From Azoarcus taiwanensis (GTDB taxonomy: Bacteria; Pseudomonadota; Gammaproteobacteria; Burkholderiales; Rhodocyclaceae): a stretch of 48,422 nucleotides of DNA. The notes under the pieces are model-generated. The model had not been told where the DNA came from. It saw only the letters and a program-made list of their open reading frames with translations, and ran no database searches. The DNA lies in the NCBI RefSeq assembly GCF_012910885.1, contig NZ_WTVM01000010.1, positions 1 to 48,422 on the forward strand. Direction: 5' to 3'. The position numbers and the translations under genes are program-made. Shown in pieces: positions 28,765 through 36,681 of the stretch (the stretch's first letter is position 1; each line of letters begins with the position of its first letter).

Positions 28765-28801
28765 AAATGAACAAGGCCGCGATTTGCGGCCTTGTTCATT
28801 T
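28765..28801. terminator. Bidirectional terminator between fnr and the hemerythrin gene
   Basis: A 16-bp perfect stem: AAATGAACAAGGCCGC, loop GATTT, and its complement ending GTTCATTT. It overlaps the hemerythrin stop codon and lies 33 bases after the fnr stop. The A/T ends give short U runs in both directions. Confidence 0.85.
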
Positions 28802-29340
28802 CATGCGGCGGGCTGGCGCCGTCTTGCCGTCATCGTCTGTCCCAACGCTGCCAGATCCTCCTCGTCGAGAAGGGCCTGCGCGTGCGGGAGGAGCTCACTC
28901 TCCTCCCGGTCGGTGTGCATCACGTAGCGTTCGCAGAACGCATCGACCACGTCATTGCTCAACTCGAATGCCTCGCCCGCAACCAGCGCCTCAAGACGGG
29001 TCTTCATGTCCGCCCAGGCGGCAAACATGCGTTGATGGTCTTCCTTGATCCAGTCAATCAGCGCCACGAGCGCGTAACGCCTGTCGGCGCTGACCTTGCG
29101 CAACAGCAACGGGAAGAGATCCTGCTCTTCGTCCATATGATGGTTCACCGCCGCATGATCGAAGTAACGAATCACCGAGGCCGCAGCGCGACGCGCCGGC
29201 TCATCCACTCCGTGCTCGGGTAGCCAGCGCGAAAGACGGCGCAGGGTCTCGAGCTGGGCGTGCAAACGCTCATGGCAGGCAGTAAGCATTTCGAGAGGTT
29301 CATCGAACCCCGGACTGACGGGAATGAGGGACTTGGTCAT
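28801..29340 (-). CDS. Hemerythrin-domain protein
   Basis: Cytoplasmic di-iron helical-bundle protein of 179 residues. The ligand candidates are in order: TACHERLHAQLE, YFDHAAVNHHMDEEQDLFP, IKEDHQRMF and VMHTDREESELLP. It could bind oxygen or nitric oxide, or sense them. It is the last gene of a nnrS-sirB2-hemerythrin unit (15 bases after the SirB2 gene), which favours a role in NO tolerance. Related hemerythrin proteins repair iron centres (RIC/YtfE), but this one lacks the N-terminal ScdA_N domain. Confidence 0.9.
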   Translation of the reverse strand: MTKSLIPVSPGFDEPLEMLTACHERLHAQLETLRRLSRWLPEHGVDEPARRAAASVIRYFDHAAVNHHMDEEQDLFPLLLRKVSADRRYALVALIDWIKEDHQRMFAAWADMKTRLEALVAGEAFELSNDVVDAFCERYVMHTDREESELLPHAQALLDEEDLAALGQTMTARRRQPAA

Positions 29341-29355
29341 GCGGAAACGTCTCCT

Positions 29356-29742
29356 TCAGGTAGCCAGAAAACCCCAGGCTTGTTTGCTGGTCGCCACCGA
29401 GATGATCCAGCCATAGACCGCGAGCGCGGCCACCCAGGCCGAAACCCGCACCGGCAGGGTTGGGCCGCGCCGCAGCGCCACCATCCCCAGCCCGATATAA
29501 ACCAGCAAACCGATTACCTTTGCCGTCACCCAGGTGGCAACAAAGGGGTACTGCGAAATCATCACGGCGAGCACGATCGCGCTGACCAGCAGAACGGTAT
29601 CCACGACATGCGGCAACACCCGTGTGAGCCGATGTTCCAGCAAGGAGTTCGCGCTCATCATCCACCAGCCACGAAGCACGAAGCCGAGTACGCTGATGAC
29701 CACCGCGATGACGTGAATCTGCTTGATAGTGTAATAGATCAT
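29356..29742 (-). CDS. SirB2-family membrane protein
   Basis: Protein of 128 residues with four membrane segments (IHVIAVVISVLGFVLRGWWM, VVDTVLLVSAIVLAVMI, VTAKVIGLLVYIGLGMVAL, VSAWVAALAVYGWIISVA) and the conserved YYTIKQIHV and PHVVDT motifs with His residues of the SirB2 family. The family is named from invasion-gene regulation in Salmonella, but in environmental bacteria it is often near heme and NO genes. The start at 29742 is chosen because TTGGAG lies five bases upstream. It is 14 bases downstream of nnrS. Confidence 0.88.
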   Translation of the reverse strand: MIYYTIKQIHVIAVVISVLGFVLRGWWMMSANSLLEHRLTRVLPHVVDTVLLVSAIVLAVMISQYPFVATWVTAKVIGLLVYIGLGMVALRRGPTLPVRVSAWVAALAVYGWIISVATSKQAWGFLAT

Positions 29743-29756
29743 GCGGACTCCAAGGA

Positions 29757-30995
29757 TCAACCGGGTTTGCCGTCGACACGCGGCCGCCAGTATATCGGCA
29801 GATAACGCAGCGCCCACGCACCGAAGGTACCCAACCACAGCACCGCCGCCACCAGCATCACCCCCGCCCCCAAAGTGCCCGGCACCAGATCTGCCAGGAC
29901 GCGCAGCAGGACAACCGCCTGCAAGCCGAGAAACAGCGCCCAGGTGGGGCCATCGGCTTGCAGCGGACGGCCCGAATGCCCGAGCGTCACCCGCGACACC
30001 ATCGCGAACAGCATCCCACCGAAGTAACCGACCAGGATCACATGCAAAGGTCCATACGCACCCAGAGACACCCCACCCAACGCGGCGATGGATTGCAGCG
30101 CCGACAACGCCAGGCCAATGCCAAGCCAGGCAAACCCGATGTGCAGCATCGCCAGCAGGCGTACCGCCATGCGCGCGCCGCGCAGCCAGACAGCCGAGAG
30201 CCAGAGCGCCACCGCAGCACCGGGAAAGTCAACCAGCCAGAGCCAGCGTTCGAAACCACTCACCAACAGCAGACCATGGCCGACGCTCGCGCCCACGAGT
30301 GCCCACAAGGCCCAGCGTGGGCGCGTGATGGTGTAACCCGGCGACACACTGCTGGAAAAGAATGGAACCATCCGGTGACTGACGGCGAGGAAGACCGGCA
30401 ACAGACTCCACCATACGGCCACCTGGAGGGCGGAATGCGCCAGGTGCAGACGACCCGTGATCACCGCAAGCAGCCAGAGCAAAACCGCCACGAGGCCACC
30501 GACCATGCCCCATGCTGTAATGCGCGCATGAAGCCCATCCGCCACCTCAGCATAGGCGACCTGCCAGAACACGCGAAGCAACCACGCCCAGCCAAGCGCA
30601 ACCAGCAGCAGCGCAACGACGATCACGCCAGGAATGAAGGCACCCACCAATACCAGCGCCCAGCCCGAGGCAAGCAGATACCACGCCGGCAACCAGCGCC
30701 CGCGGGTCAGGTCACCCTGCCCCTGCCATCGCGGCATTGCAGTAAGCAGAAAGCCGTACATGAAAAACGGAAGCACGCCCGAAGCCATCAGCAGGCCGTG
30801 AAGCCAACCTGCCGGCAAGAGCCAGCCAAGCGGCCCGATCACACCGGTTCGAGCGAGCAGCTCTAGTATCCAGAGGGCGAAACTCGCAAGCAACAGAACT
30901 GCGCCCGCGAAGAACATGGGTCTATGTGGCGCGGCAAAAAGCGTCGGGGTGACCGAAGGAGTGGATTCGTGTTTCTGCATGTTCATACTGTCCAT
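29757..30995 (-). CDS. nnrS: NnrS family heme-copper membrane protein
   Basis: Polytopic inner-membrane protein of about 412 residues with about 12 membrane helices. Family motifs seen: FAAPHRPMFFAGAV near the start, GFLLTAMPRWQGQGDL, AVSHRMVPFFSSSVSPGY and GGMLFAMVSRVTLGHSGRPL. NnrS proteins limit damage from nitric oxide to iron enzymes and are controlled by Nnr/Dnr-type regulators. Such a regulator gene is divergent only 37 bases away. Three ATGs lie close together (30995, 30986, 30980); the first is taken without strong support. Confidence 0.93.
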   Translation of the reverse strand: MDSMNMQKHESTPSVTPTLFAAPHRPMFFAGAVLLLASFALWILELLARTGVIGPLGWLLPAGWLHGLLMASGVLPFFMYGFLLTAMPRWQGQGDLTRGRWLPAWYLLASGWALVLVGAFIPGVIVVALLLVALGWAWLLRVFWQVAYAEVADGLHARITAWGMVGGLVAVLLWLLAVITGRLHLAHSALQVAVWWSLLPVFLAVSHRMVPFFSSSVSPGYTITRPRWALWALVGASVGHGLLLVSGFERWLWLVDFPGAAVALWLSAVWLRGARMAVRLLAMLHIGFAWLGIGLALSALQSIAALGGVSLGAYGPLHVILVGYFGGMLFAMVSRVTLGHSGRPLQADGPTWALFLGLQAVVLLRVLADLVPGTLGAGVMLVAAVLWLGTFGAWALRYLPIYWRPRVDGKPG

Positions 30996-31032
30996 TTAGA
31001 ATGCGTGCTTCAATTCGACGACGGAGCTCTCG

Positions 31033-31719
31033 ATGCCCGATACCACCAACCTGGCCGCGCTGCTTCAGCGCGTGCCGCTTTTTTCCGAACTGAGCGACGC
31101 GGAGATTGCGCAAGTCATGCGCTTCACCCGGGAGAAGCGTCTCGACAAGGGTGAATTGCTGTTCCAACGTGGCGATCCGGCGCACGGCTTCTATTTCGTG
31201 GTTTCCGGGCAGATCAAGCTCGCGATTTCATCGCCCCAGGGCAACGAGAAGATCGTCGAGGTCATCCATCCGGAGCAGACCTTCGGCGAAGCGATCATGT
31301 TCATGGACCGCAGCTATCCGGTCTTTGCCGAGGCGTTGGTCGCCACTCACCTGCTCCACATCGCACAGAACGTCGTGTCCGAACTGATTGACCAGGATCC
31401 GACATTCGCCCGAAAACTGCTCGCCGGCATGGCCATTCGCCTGCATGGCATGATTCGCGACGTCGAGACCTACTCCCTGCGTTCGAGCACCCAGCGCGTC
31501 ATCGGCTTCCTGCTGCAGCAGGTGCCCGAACAACCTGGGCCGACGCCACAGCAGATCGAGCTGCCGACAAGCAAACAAGTCATGGCCTCCCGACTCAATC
31601 TCACACCCGAAACACTTTCACGGATTTTTCACGAACTGTCGGAAGCCGGCCTGATCCAGGTGCAGGGCAAGCAGATCACGCTGCTCGACCCCAAGCGCCT
31701 GGCGGCCCACCAATCCTGA
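31033..31719 (+). CDS. dnr: Dnr-type Crp/Fnr regulator
   Basis: Regulator of 228 residues without the N-terminal cysteine cluster. The sensory roll (FQRGDPAHGFYFVVSGQIKL, EKIVEVIHPEQTFGEAIMFM) and C-terminal HTH (LPTSKQVMASRLNLTPETLSRIFHEL) match the DNR/NnrR group that detects NO through heme. The recognition helix keeps E..SR, so it should read TTGAC/T-type palindromes like those at hemN and ccoN. It diverges from nnrS with only 37 bases between start codons, so promoters must overlap coding sequence. CGGAG lies six bases before the ATG. Confidence 0.88.
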   Translation: MPDTTNLAALLQRVPLFSELSDAEIAQVMRFTREKRLDKGELLFQRGDPAHGFYFVVSGQIKLAISSPQGNEKIVEVIHPEQTFGEAIMFMDRSYPVFAEALVATHLLHIAQNVVSELIDQDPTFARKLLAGMAIRLHGMIRDVETYSLRSSTQRVIGFLLQQVPEQPGPTPQQIELPTSKQVMASRLNLTPETLSRIFHELSEAGLIQVQGKQITLLDPKRLAAHQS

Positions 31720-31746
31720 TCCGCACCCCAGCGAGCTTCGAAACGC

Positions 31747-31800
31747 CAAAGGCCGCCCCTTGCCAGGCATTGTGCTTGCGTGGCAGTCGGTGCGGCCTTG
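31747..31800. terminator. Branched hairpin between dnr and phaC
   Basis: The outer arms AAGGCCGC and GCGGCCTT enclose an inner stem TGCCA/TGGCA. It lies between the converging dnr and phaC stops and probably terminates both. Confidence 0.6.
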
Positions 31801-31811
31801 ATGGGCATCAA

Positions 31812-33551
31812 TCAGGGTTCGAGGACGTAGGTGCCCGGCGCTTCGGCATGGCCGGGATACTGCTCTGAAACGGTCGGTCGCGCGGCCACGAGTGGTCCAC
31901 AACGCGGCTTGAGCCACGCCATCCAGTCCGTCCACCAGCTGCCGCGGTGCTCTTGCGCATTTGCACGCCATACTTCCGGACGGTCCGAGCGGTGGGCATC
32001 CGCGACCCAGTATTGCCGTTTCGGCGGATCGACCGGCGGATTGACGATGCCCAGAATATGCCCGGAACTCGATAGGACAAAGCGCTTGTCGCCGGTCACA
32101 TGGTTGTTGACCTTGTAGCATTGCTTCCACGGGGCGATGTGATCGTCGACCGCGGTAACCGCATAGAGCGGTTGGGTAATGCGCGCCAGATCCAGCTTCT
32201 CGCCGGCGACCTCGAGCGCGTCCTTGCGAACCAGATTGTTGCTCAGATAGAGCTCGCGGAGATACCACGCATGCATCGCGTAGGGCATGCGCGTGGTATC
32301 CATGTTCCAGTAGAGAACATCGAACGGCGGAGGCGTTTCGCCGTAAAGCCAGCCGTGCACCACGTAATGCCAGATCAGGCTGTTGGAGCGTAGCAGGCGG
32401 AAAGACGAAGCCATCTCCTTGCCGTCGAGAAAACCTTTGCGCGCCATGCCGGACTCAAGAAAGCGGATACTGGCCTCATCAACGAACACCTCGATATCGC
32501 CCGGCTTGTGGAAATCCACCAGCGTGGTGAACAGCGAAAAATCGCGCACCGGCACACTCCCGGCATCGAAGTGCCGGTTGGCCCAAGCCATGTACATCGT
32601 CAGCGCGGTGCCGCCGATGCAGTAACCCACTGCGTGCACCTTGTCGGCGCCACTCAGTCCGCGCGCGGTTTCGACGATGGCATGCACGCCATCGACGAGA
32701 TAGTCGTCGAATGTGGTGTCGCGCATCGAGGCATCCGGGTTTTTCCAGCTGGTGATGAAGACATCCAGCCCCTGATCCCGAAGATAGCGCACCATGCTCT
32801 TCTTCTCGTTGAGATCGAGCACATAGAACTTGTTGATCCACGGTGTGATGATCACGACCGGCTCGGCATGGACACGGTCCCGGGTGGGTTCGTAATGGAT
32901 GACTTCGAGAAGCCGGTTGCGAAACACCACCGCACCGGGGGTCGTCGCCAGATTCACGCCAACCTGAAAGTCGTCCGGATTCGTCATCCGCACCGAGCCG
33001 GCCTCGACGTCGGCAAGCATGTTGATGAACCCCTGGCGCAGGCTGTCGCCATTGCTCTCGATGGCTTTCCGTATCGCCACCGGATTGGTCAGCAGAAAGT
33101 TCGTGGGCGCCATCGCGTTGAGCCACTTGCGCCACCAGAAGGCGGCCCGACGTCGCTCCTTGCTGTCAAGCCCGGGCGTTGCGTAAAGCATGTCCTGGAC
33201 ATGGTGGGTAATCGCGAGATACCACTGCTTGGCGATATCCCAGGTCGCGACTTCGGACCACCAGGGGTCGGCAAAACGGGTGTCGTCCGGGTGAGGCTGA
33301 ATCGGATCGGGGTGTGGCAAGCCGAGCATCCGATGCAGCGAATGCATCTGCAGCTCCCACAGGTCCGCGGACAGATCGAGCATATGCTCGGCAAGCTCCT
33401 GCGGGTGCGACGCCCATGCCAGTTGCGCGTGCACGATCGGCGCGGCCATGCCCAACGGATCAATCGTCCCTTCGACAGCCTCATGCGCACCCCGCATGAC
33501 GCGAGTCAGCGTTTCCAGGGGATTATTGACGGCTTTGGCGCTGCGCGGCAT
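31812..33551 (-). CDS. phaC: Class I poly(3-hydroxyalkanoate) synthase
   Basis: Polymerase of 579 residues that links hydroxyacyl-CoA into storage polyester at the granule surface. It has the PHA synthase N-terminal domain (LLTNPVAIRKAIESNGDSLR; VNLATTPGAVVFRN), the lipase-like box with catalytic Cys (VGYCIGGTALTMY), the catalytic Asp (AVDDHIAPW) and the catalytic His (SSSGHILGIVNPP). The start at 33551 follows GGAGGAGGG. No phaA, phaB, phasin or phaR is adjacent. It stands in a low-oxygen gene block beside a beta-CASP hydrolase and uspA. Confidence 0.96.
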   Translation of the reverse strand: MPRSAKAVNNPLETLTRVMRGAHEAVEGTIDPLGMAAPIVHAQLAWASHPQELAEHMLDLSADLWELQMHSLHRMLGLPHPDPIQPHPDDTRFADPWWSEVATWDIAKQWYLAITHHVQDMLYATPGLDSKERRRAAFWWRKWLNAMAPTNFLLTNPVAIRKAIESNGDSLRQGFINMLADVEAGSVRMTNPDDFQVGVNLATTPGAVVFRNRLLEVIHYEPTRDRVHAEPVVIITPWINKFYVLDLNEKKSMVRYLRDQGLDVFITSWKNPDASMRDTTFDDYLVDGVHAIVETARGLSGADKVHAVGYCIGGTALTMYMAWANRHFDAGSVPVRDFSLFTTLVDFHKPGDIEVFVDEASIRFLESGMARKGFLDGKEMASSFRLLRSNSLIWHYVVHGWLYGETPPPFDVLYWNMDTTRMPYAMHAWYLRELYLSNNLVRKDALEVAGEKLDLARITQPLYAVTAVDDHIAPWKQCYKVNNHVTGDKRFVLSSSGHILGIVNPPVDPPKRQYWVADAHRSDRPEVWRANAQEHRGSWWTDWMAWLKPRCGPLVAARPTVSEQYPGHAEAPGTYVLEP

Positions 33552-33652
33552 GTTGCCCTCCTCCAGAACGCGATGATGCACTGCACAGCATCATAACATG
33601 CGGCCGATGGCCAACTCGCCTGCCCCCTTGCCGCGATGCAGCGAATGCGGGC

Positions 33653-35065
33653 TCAGTCATGCAGCGGATACGAGACGTCCGGCTCGGCTACCGTGACCGC
33701 TTGCCATCCCAGCTCAGACTCGATCGCCGAAGCAAATATGCGGGACGCCTCGACCTCGCCATGCACGATGAAGGTCCTTGACGGCGGCCTCTCGAAGTGG
33801 CGCAGCCAGGCGAGCAGACTGGGTTGATCGGCATGCGCCGACAGGCCTCCAATCGTATGTACGCGCGCCCGCACCGGCAGGCGATCGCCAAACAGGGTGA
33901 CAGTCTTTGCACCATCGACCAGGCGCCGGCCAAGCGTGCCGCCGGCCTGAAAACCGCAGATCACGATACTGCACTCGGGCCGGTCGATGTTGTGCCGAAG
34001 ATGGTGCTTGATTCGCCCCGCTTCACACATCCCGCTGGCCGAAATCAGCACCAGGCCGGAGCGCCGTTCATTCAATGCGATCGACTCTTCGACATCCTGG
34101 ACAAATCGCAGCTTGACCCGCTCGGGATTCGCCATCGCCCAGTCACGCAGCTCCCGCGTCTGCTCGTCCCACAGCTCATCGTACTGCAGCGTGAGTTCGC
34201 TCACCGCCGAGGCCATCGGCGAGTCGACGACGATCTCCAGTCTGTCCACACGTCCTTTCTGCACCAGTTCCGTGAGCACGAAGACCACCTCCTGCGTACG
34301 ACCGACAGCAAAGGCCGGGATGATCACGTTGCCATGCCTTCGCTTGAGGGTGTCATTCAGGATCCCGACGAGCTCGTCCTCGGTCTGCTTCATCGGACGA
34401 TGTGCCCGGTTGCCGTAGGTCGACTCGACAACCAGTACGTCAGCCTCGCGAATCACCGCGGGATCCCGAACCACCGGGCGCATCGTCTGCCCGATATCAC
34501 CACTGAATACCAGCTTGCGGCGCTTGCCGTCATCATTGACGGCAACCTCGATCACCGATGACCCGAGAATGTGGCCCGCCTCCCGAAAGCACGCTGTCAC
34601 GCCCTTCGTGGGTTCGAATGGCTCGTCGTAGGCCACACCCACCAGCCGGGACAGACTCTCCCGGGCCTGCTCGACCGTGTACAGCGGTGCGGTGTTTGAC
34701 AGGCTGCGCGGGTTGCGCGCCCGCTGGTGACGATTGCTCCATTCGGCCTCCTTCTCCTGGATGTAGGCCGAATCAAGCAGCATTACTGCAAGCAGATCCA
34801 CGGTGGCCTGCGTCGCGTAGATCGGTCCCCGATAACCCAGTGCCACGAGGCGCGGAATCAGGCCTGAGTGATCAAGATGCGCATGGGTCAGCAGCATGAA
34901 ATCCAGATCACGCAACGGAAAATGCAGGGCTCGCAAATTCTTCTGCGATGCACCTCGCCCGCCCTGGAACATGCCGCAATCGACCAGGAAACGGACGCCG
35001 TCCGCCTCCACTCTGGCACACGAACCCGTCACCTCGCCGGCCGCTCCGTGAAACATGACTCTCAT
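33653..35065 (-). CDS. Beta-CASP metallo-beta-lactamase-fold RNA-type hydrolase
   Basis: Protein of 470 residues. The MBL motif is LLTHAHLDHSGLIPRLV, with the further metal ligands EAGHILGSSVIEV and FSGDIG. The beta-CASP region includes VVESTYGNRAH and VIIPAFAVGRTQEVV, and the RNA-specificity C-terminal part has SASGMCEAGRIKHHL, TIGGLSAHADQPSLLAWL and FIVHGE. Homologues include bacterial CPSF73-like exonucleases. The start at 35065 (MRVMFHGAAGEVTGSC) has GAGAGGGCAGG upstream; 35080 is an alternative. It is divergent from uspA. Confidence 0.92.
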   Translation of the reverse strand: MRVMFHGAAGEVTGSCARVEADGVRFLVDCGMFQGGRGASQKNLRALHFPLRDLDFMLLTHAHLDHSGLIPRLVALGYRGPIYATQATVDLLAVMLLDSAYIQEKEAEWSNRHQRARNPRSLSNTAPLYTVEQARESLSRLVGVAYDEPFEPTKGVTACFREAGHILGSSVIEVAVNDDGKRRKLVFSGDIGQTMRPVVRDPAVIREADVLVVESTYGNRAHRPMKQTEDELVGILNDTLKRRHGNVIIPAFAVGRTQEVVFVLTELVQKGRVDRLEIVVDSPMASAVSELTLQYDELWDEQTRELRDWAMANPERVKLRFVQDVEESIALNERRSGLVLISASGMCEAGRIKHHLRHNIDRPECSIVICGFQAGGTLGRRLVDGAKTVTLFGDRLPVRARVHTIGGLSAHADQPSLLAWLRHFERPPSRTFIVHGEVEASRIFASAIESELGWQAVTVAEPDVSYPLHD

Positions 35066-35181
35066 CCTGCCCTCTCCCATACGCCCCTCCCCTGGCACCA
35101 AGCTGCGGAACACCAAATGCCGCAATCTCTGGCATCATGAATACTATAAGTGCAGCATAGTCACAGCCATGGAGGCAAATC

Positions 35182-35625
35182 ATGTTCAAGCATCTGCTGG
35201 TCCCCACGGACGGATCGGAACTCTCTCAAGCCACGGTCAAGCGCGCGGTGTCCTTCGCCAAGGAAACCAGCGCCCGAGTCACCTTCTTCTATGCACAACC
35301 GGACTTCCCGATGCCGATCTACGGCGAGGGCGCGCTGATCGACCCGACCACGCCCGAGCAATTCGCCAAATCCGCCAAAGAGGAAGCCGATCGCATTCTC
35401 GAAGCGGCGAAGAAGGTGGCCGATGATGCCGGCGTGACTGCCGACAGCGATACGGTCGTCAATGAAGTGCCTTACGAAGCGGTCATCGACGCCGCGGACC
35501 GGCACGGCTGCGATCTGATCTTCATGGCCTCTCACGGGCGCCGAGGCATCAGTGCCTTGCTGCTGGGCAGCGAGACCCAGAAGGTCCTCACGCACTCGAA
35601 GATTCCGGTACTCATCTACCGCTGA
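35182..35625 (+). CDS. uspA: Universal stress protein
   Basis: UspA-fold protein of 147 residues. N-terminal FKHLLVPTDGSELSQATVKR, and the ATP-binding motif near the end (MASHGRRGISALLLGSETQK then VLTHSKIPVLIY), so it is probably nucleotide-binding. GGAGG-like sequence (GGAGGCAAATC) precedes the ATG, and TATAAG near 35147 may be the -10. Usp genes in such blocks commonly respond to low oxygen. Confidence 0.95.
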   Translation: MFKHLLVPTDGSELSQATVKRAVSFAKETSARVTFFYAQPDFPMPIYGEGALIDPTTPEQFAKSAKEEADRILEAAKKVADDAGVTADSDTVVNEVPYEAVIDAADRHGCDLIFMASHGRRGISALLLGSETQKVLTHSKIPVLIYR

Positions 35626-35637
35626 CGGAATTGAAAA

Positions 35638-35655
35638 CGCCCCCGTCCGGGGGCG
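35638..35655. terminator. Terminator of uspA
   Basis: CGCCCCC, loop GTCC, GGGGGCG, located 12 bases after the uspA stop and 24 bases beyond the stop of the converging cco-linked gene. No strong T run. Confidence 0.7.
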
Positions 35656-35679
35656 ACCGTCACGCGGTTGCGCCTGCCG

Positions 35680-35907
35680 TCAAGAGCCGCGTTTCGATGG
35701 CGGCTCGAGATAAATGCTGATCAGGCTGGACGCTGCACAAACCACCCAGAATCCGAAGAAGCCGATCGAGTAGGTGGCGATCGGCGAGTACTCGACCGGA
35801 TCCCCCAACAGATAAAGCTCCTGCGGATTCACCACGGTGAAGAAGAACACCGTTGCGACGAAGGCCACCATGAAAGACGGCCAGAGAACCTGAATCCATT
35901 TCAGCAT
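35680..35907 (-). CDS. Small two-helix membrane protein at the end of the cco operon
   Basis: Product of 75 residues with two membrane segments (WIQVLWPSFMVAFVATVFFF and YSIGFFGFWVVCAASSLISI) joined by a short loop NPQELYLLGDPVEYSPIA, and a charged C-terminus (EPPSKRGS). The start at 35907 is well supported (AAGGAGG four bases upstream). I do not know a functional assignment. It follows ccoH and the DUF3149 gene with short gaps on the same strand, so it is probably co-transcribed with cbb3 assembly genes. Confidence 0.8.
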   Translation of the reverse strand: MLKWIQVLWPSFMVAFVATVFFFTVVNPQELYLLGDPVEYSPIATYSIGFFGFWVVCAASSLISIYLEPPSKRGS

Positions 35908-35942
35908 GTTGCCTCCTTCGTCGCTTCGCACCGTGCGAACGT

Positions 35943-36122
35943 CTATCTTGCGGGGGCCGAAGACTGCCCACCGCTCTCGGCCTGTTGTTTCGCCTTGAGC
36001 TCGTCCTCCTTCATGTTGCGCATCGCGAAGCGGAACAGAAACCCGCCGATGACGAGCACGAAGACGATGGTGAACAGGCTCAGCAGTCCGATACTCGTCG
36101 TAAACAGCTCCTGGGTTGCCAT
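35943..36122 (-). CDS. DUF3149-like single-helix membrane protein
   Basis: Product of 59 residues starting MATQELFTTSIGLLSLF, with one membrane helix (GLLSLFTIVFVLVIGGFLF) and a charged tail (FAMRNMKEDELKAKQQ). AGGAGG lies six bases before the ATG, so translation is likely. The pattern resembles DUF3149 proteins, which are short and uncharacterised. It sits 21 bases after ccoH. Tiny single-helix proteins can be subunits of cbb3 oxidases (CcoM in Pseudomonas stutzeri), so an accessory or assembly role is plausible. Confidence 0.82.
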   Translation of the reverse strand: MATQELFTTSIGLLSLFTIVFVLVIGGFLFRFAMRNMKEDELKAKQQAESGGQSSAPAR

Positions 36123-36143
36123 GCCATACCTCCTTTCTCACAG

Positions 36144-36671
36144 TTAGGAATCATAGGGAATAATCCTTTTTTCCGTCTCTGAAGGGAGGTTCACGGCCCC
36201 GTTCAAGCGCCAGCTTCGGGACTCATCTTCTATTTGAATGCGCCAGTATCCAATCCTGAGCGGCGCAACCGGTCCGCTATAGACCCCGGAATCGCCTGCA
36301 AGACGCAGCACCTGGTCCATGCCCGCTCGTGTTGGATGAATGATGGTGACGATCAGCCCCTCGGGCAGATCCGCGGTGTTGTTGGCCGACAGGCTCACCG
36401 ACACGCGATCTGAGCGCACGGACAAGTCCGCAACAAGGCCGAGGTCGCCCGCGAGCAGCGAGCGGGCCATGGTCTGGTCGATCGCCCTGCCCTGGCGGTA
36501 GTAATCGTCGACCACAAGCCCATCTGCAGTCGTAATCGCGAAATAGAGCAGCACGAACCCCAACACCACCGAGGTTCCGGGGATCCCGATCAGGATCCAC
36601 GGCCACTTTTGACGGTACCACGGCGCTCCGTCTTCGTTGGGTCGGGCTGTGCTGCGAATCGTTGCTATCAT
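36144..36671 (-). CDS. ccoH: Cytochrome cbb3 assembly protein CcoH/FixH
   Basis: Protein of 175 residues with one N-terminal membrane anchor (WPWILIGIPGTSVVLGFVLLYFA) after a short cytoplasmic tail (PWYRQKWPW), followed by a periplasmic FixH domain with the typical VDDYYRQGRAIDQTMAR stretch and a beta-rich C-terminal part (ADLPEGLIVTIIHPTRAGMD). FixH/CcoH interacts with the cbb3 subunits during assembly. The start at 36671 is ten bases after ccoG. The frame opens at 36737 inside ccoG. Confidence 0.9.
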   Translation of the reverse strand: MIATIRSTARPNEDGAPWYRQKWPWILIGIPGTSVVLGFVLLYFAITTADGLVVDDYYRQGRAIDQTMARSLLAGDLGLVADLSVRSDRVSVSLSANNTADLPEGLIVTIIHPTRAGMDQVLRLAGDSGVYSGPVAPLRIGYWRIQIEDESRSWRLNGAVNLPSETEKRIIPYDS

Positions 36672-36681
36672 TGGTTCTGAC

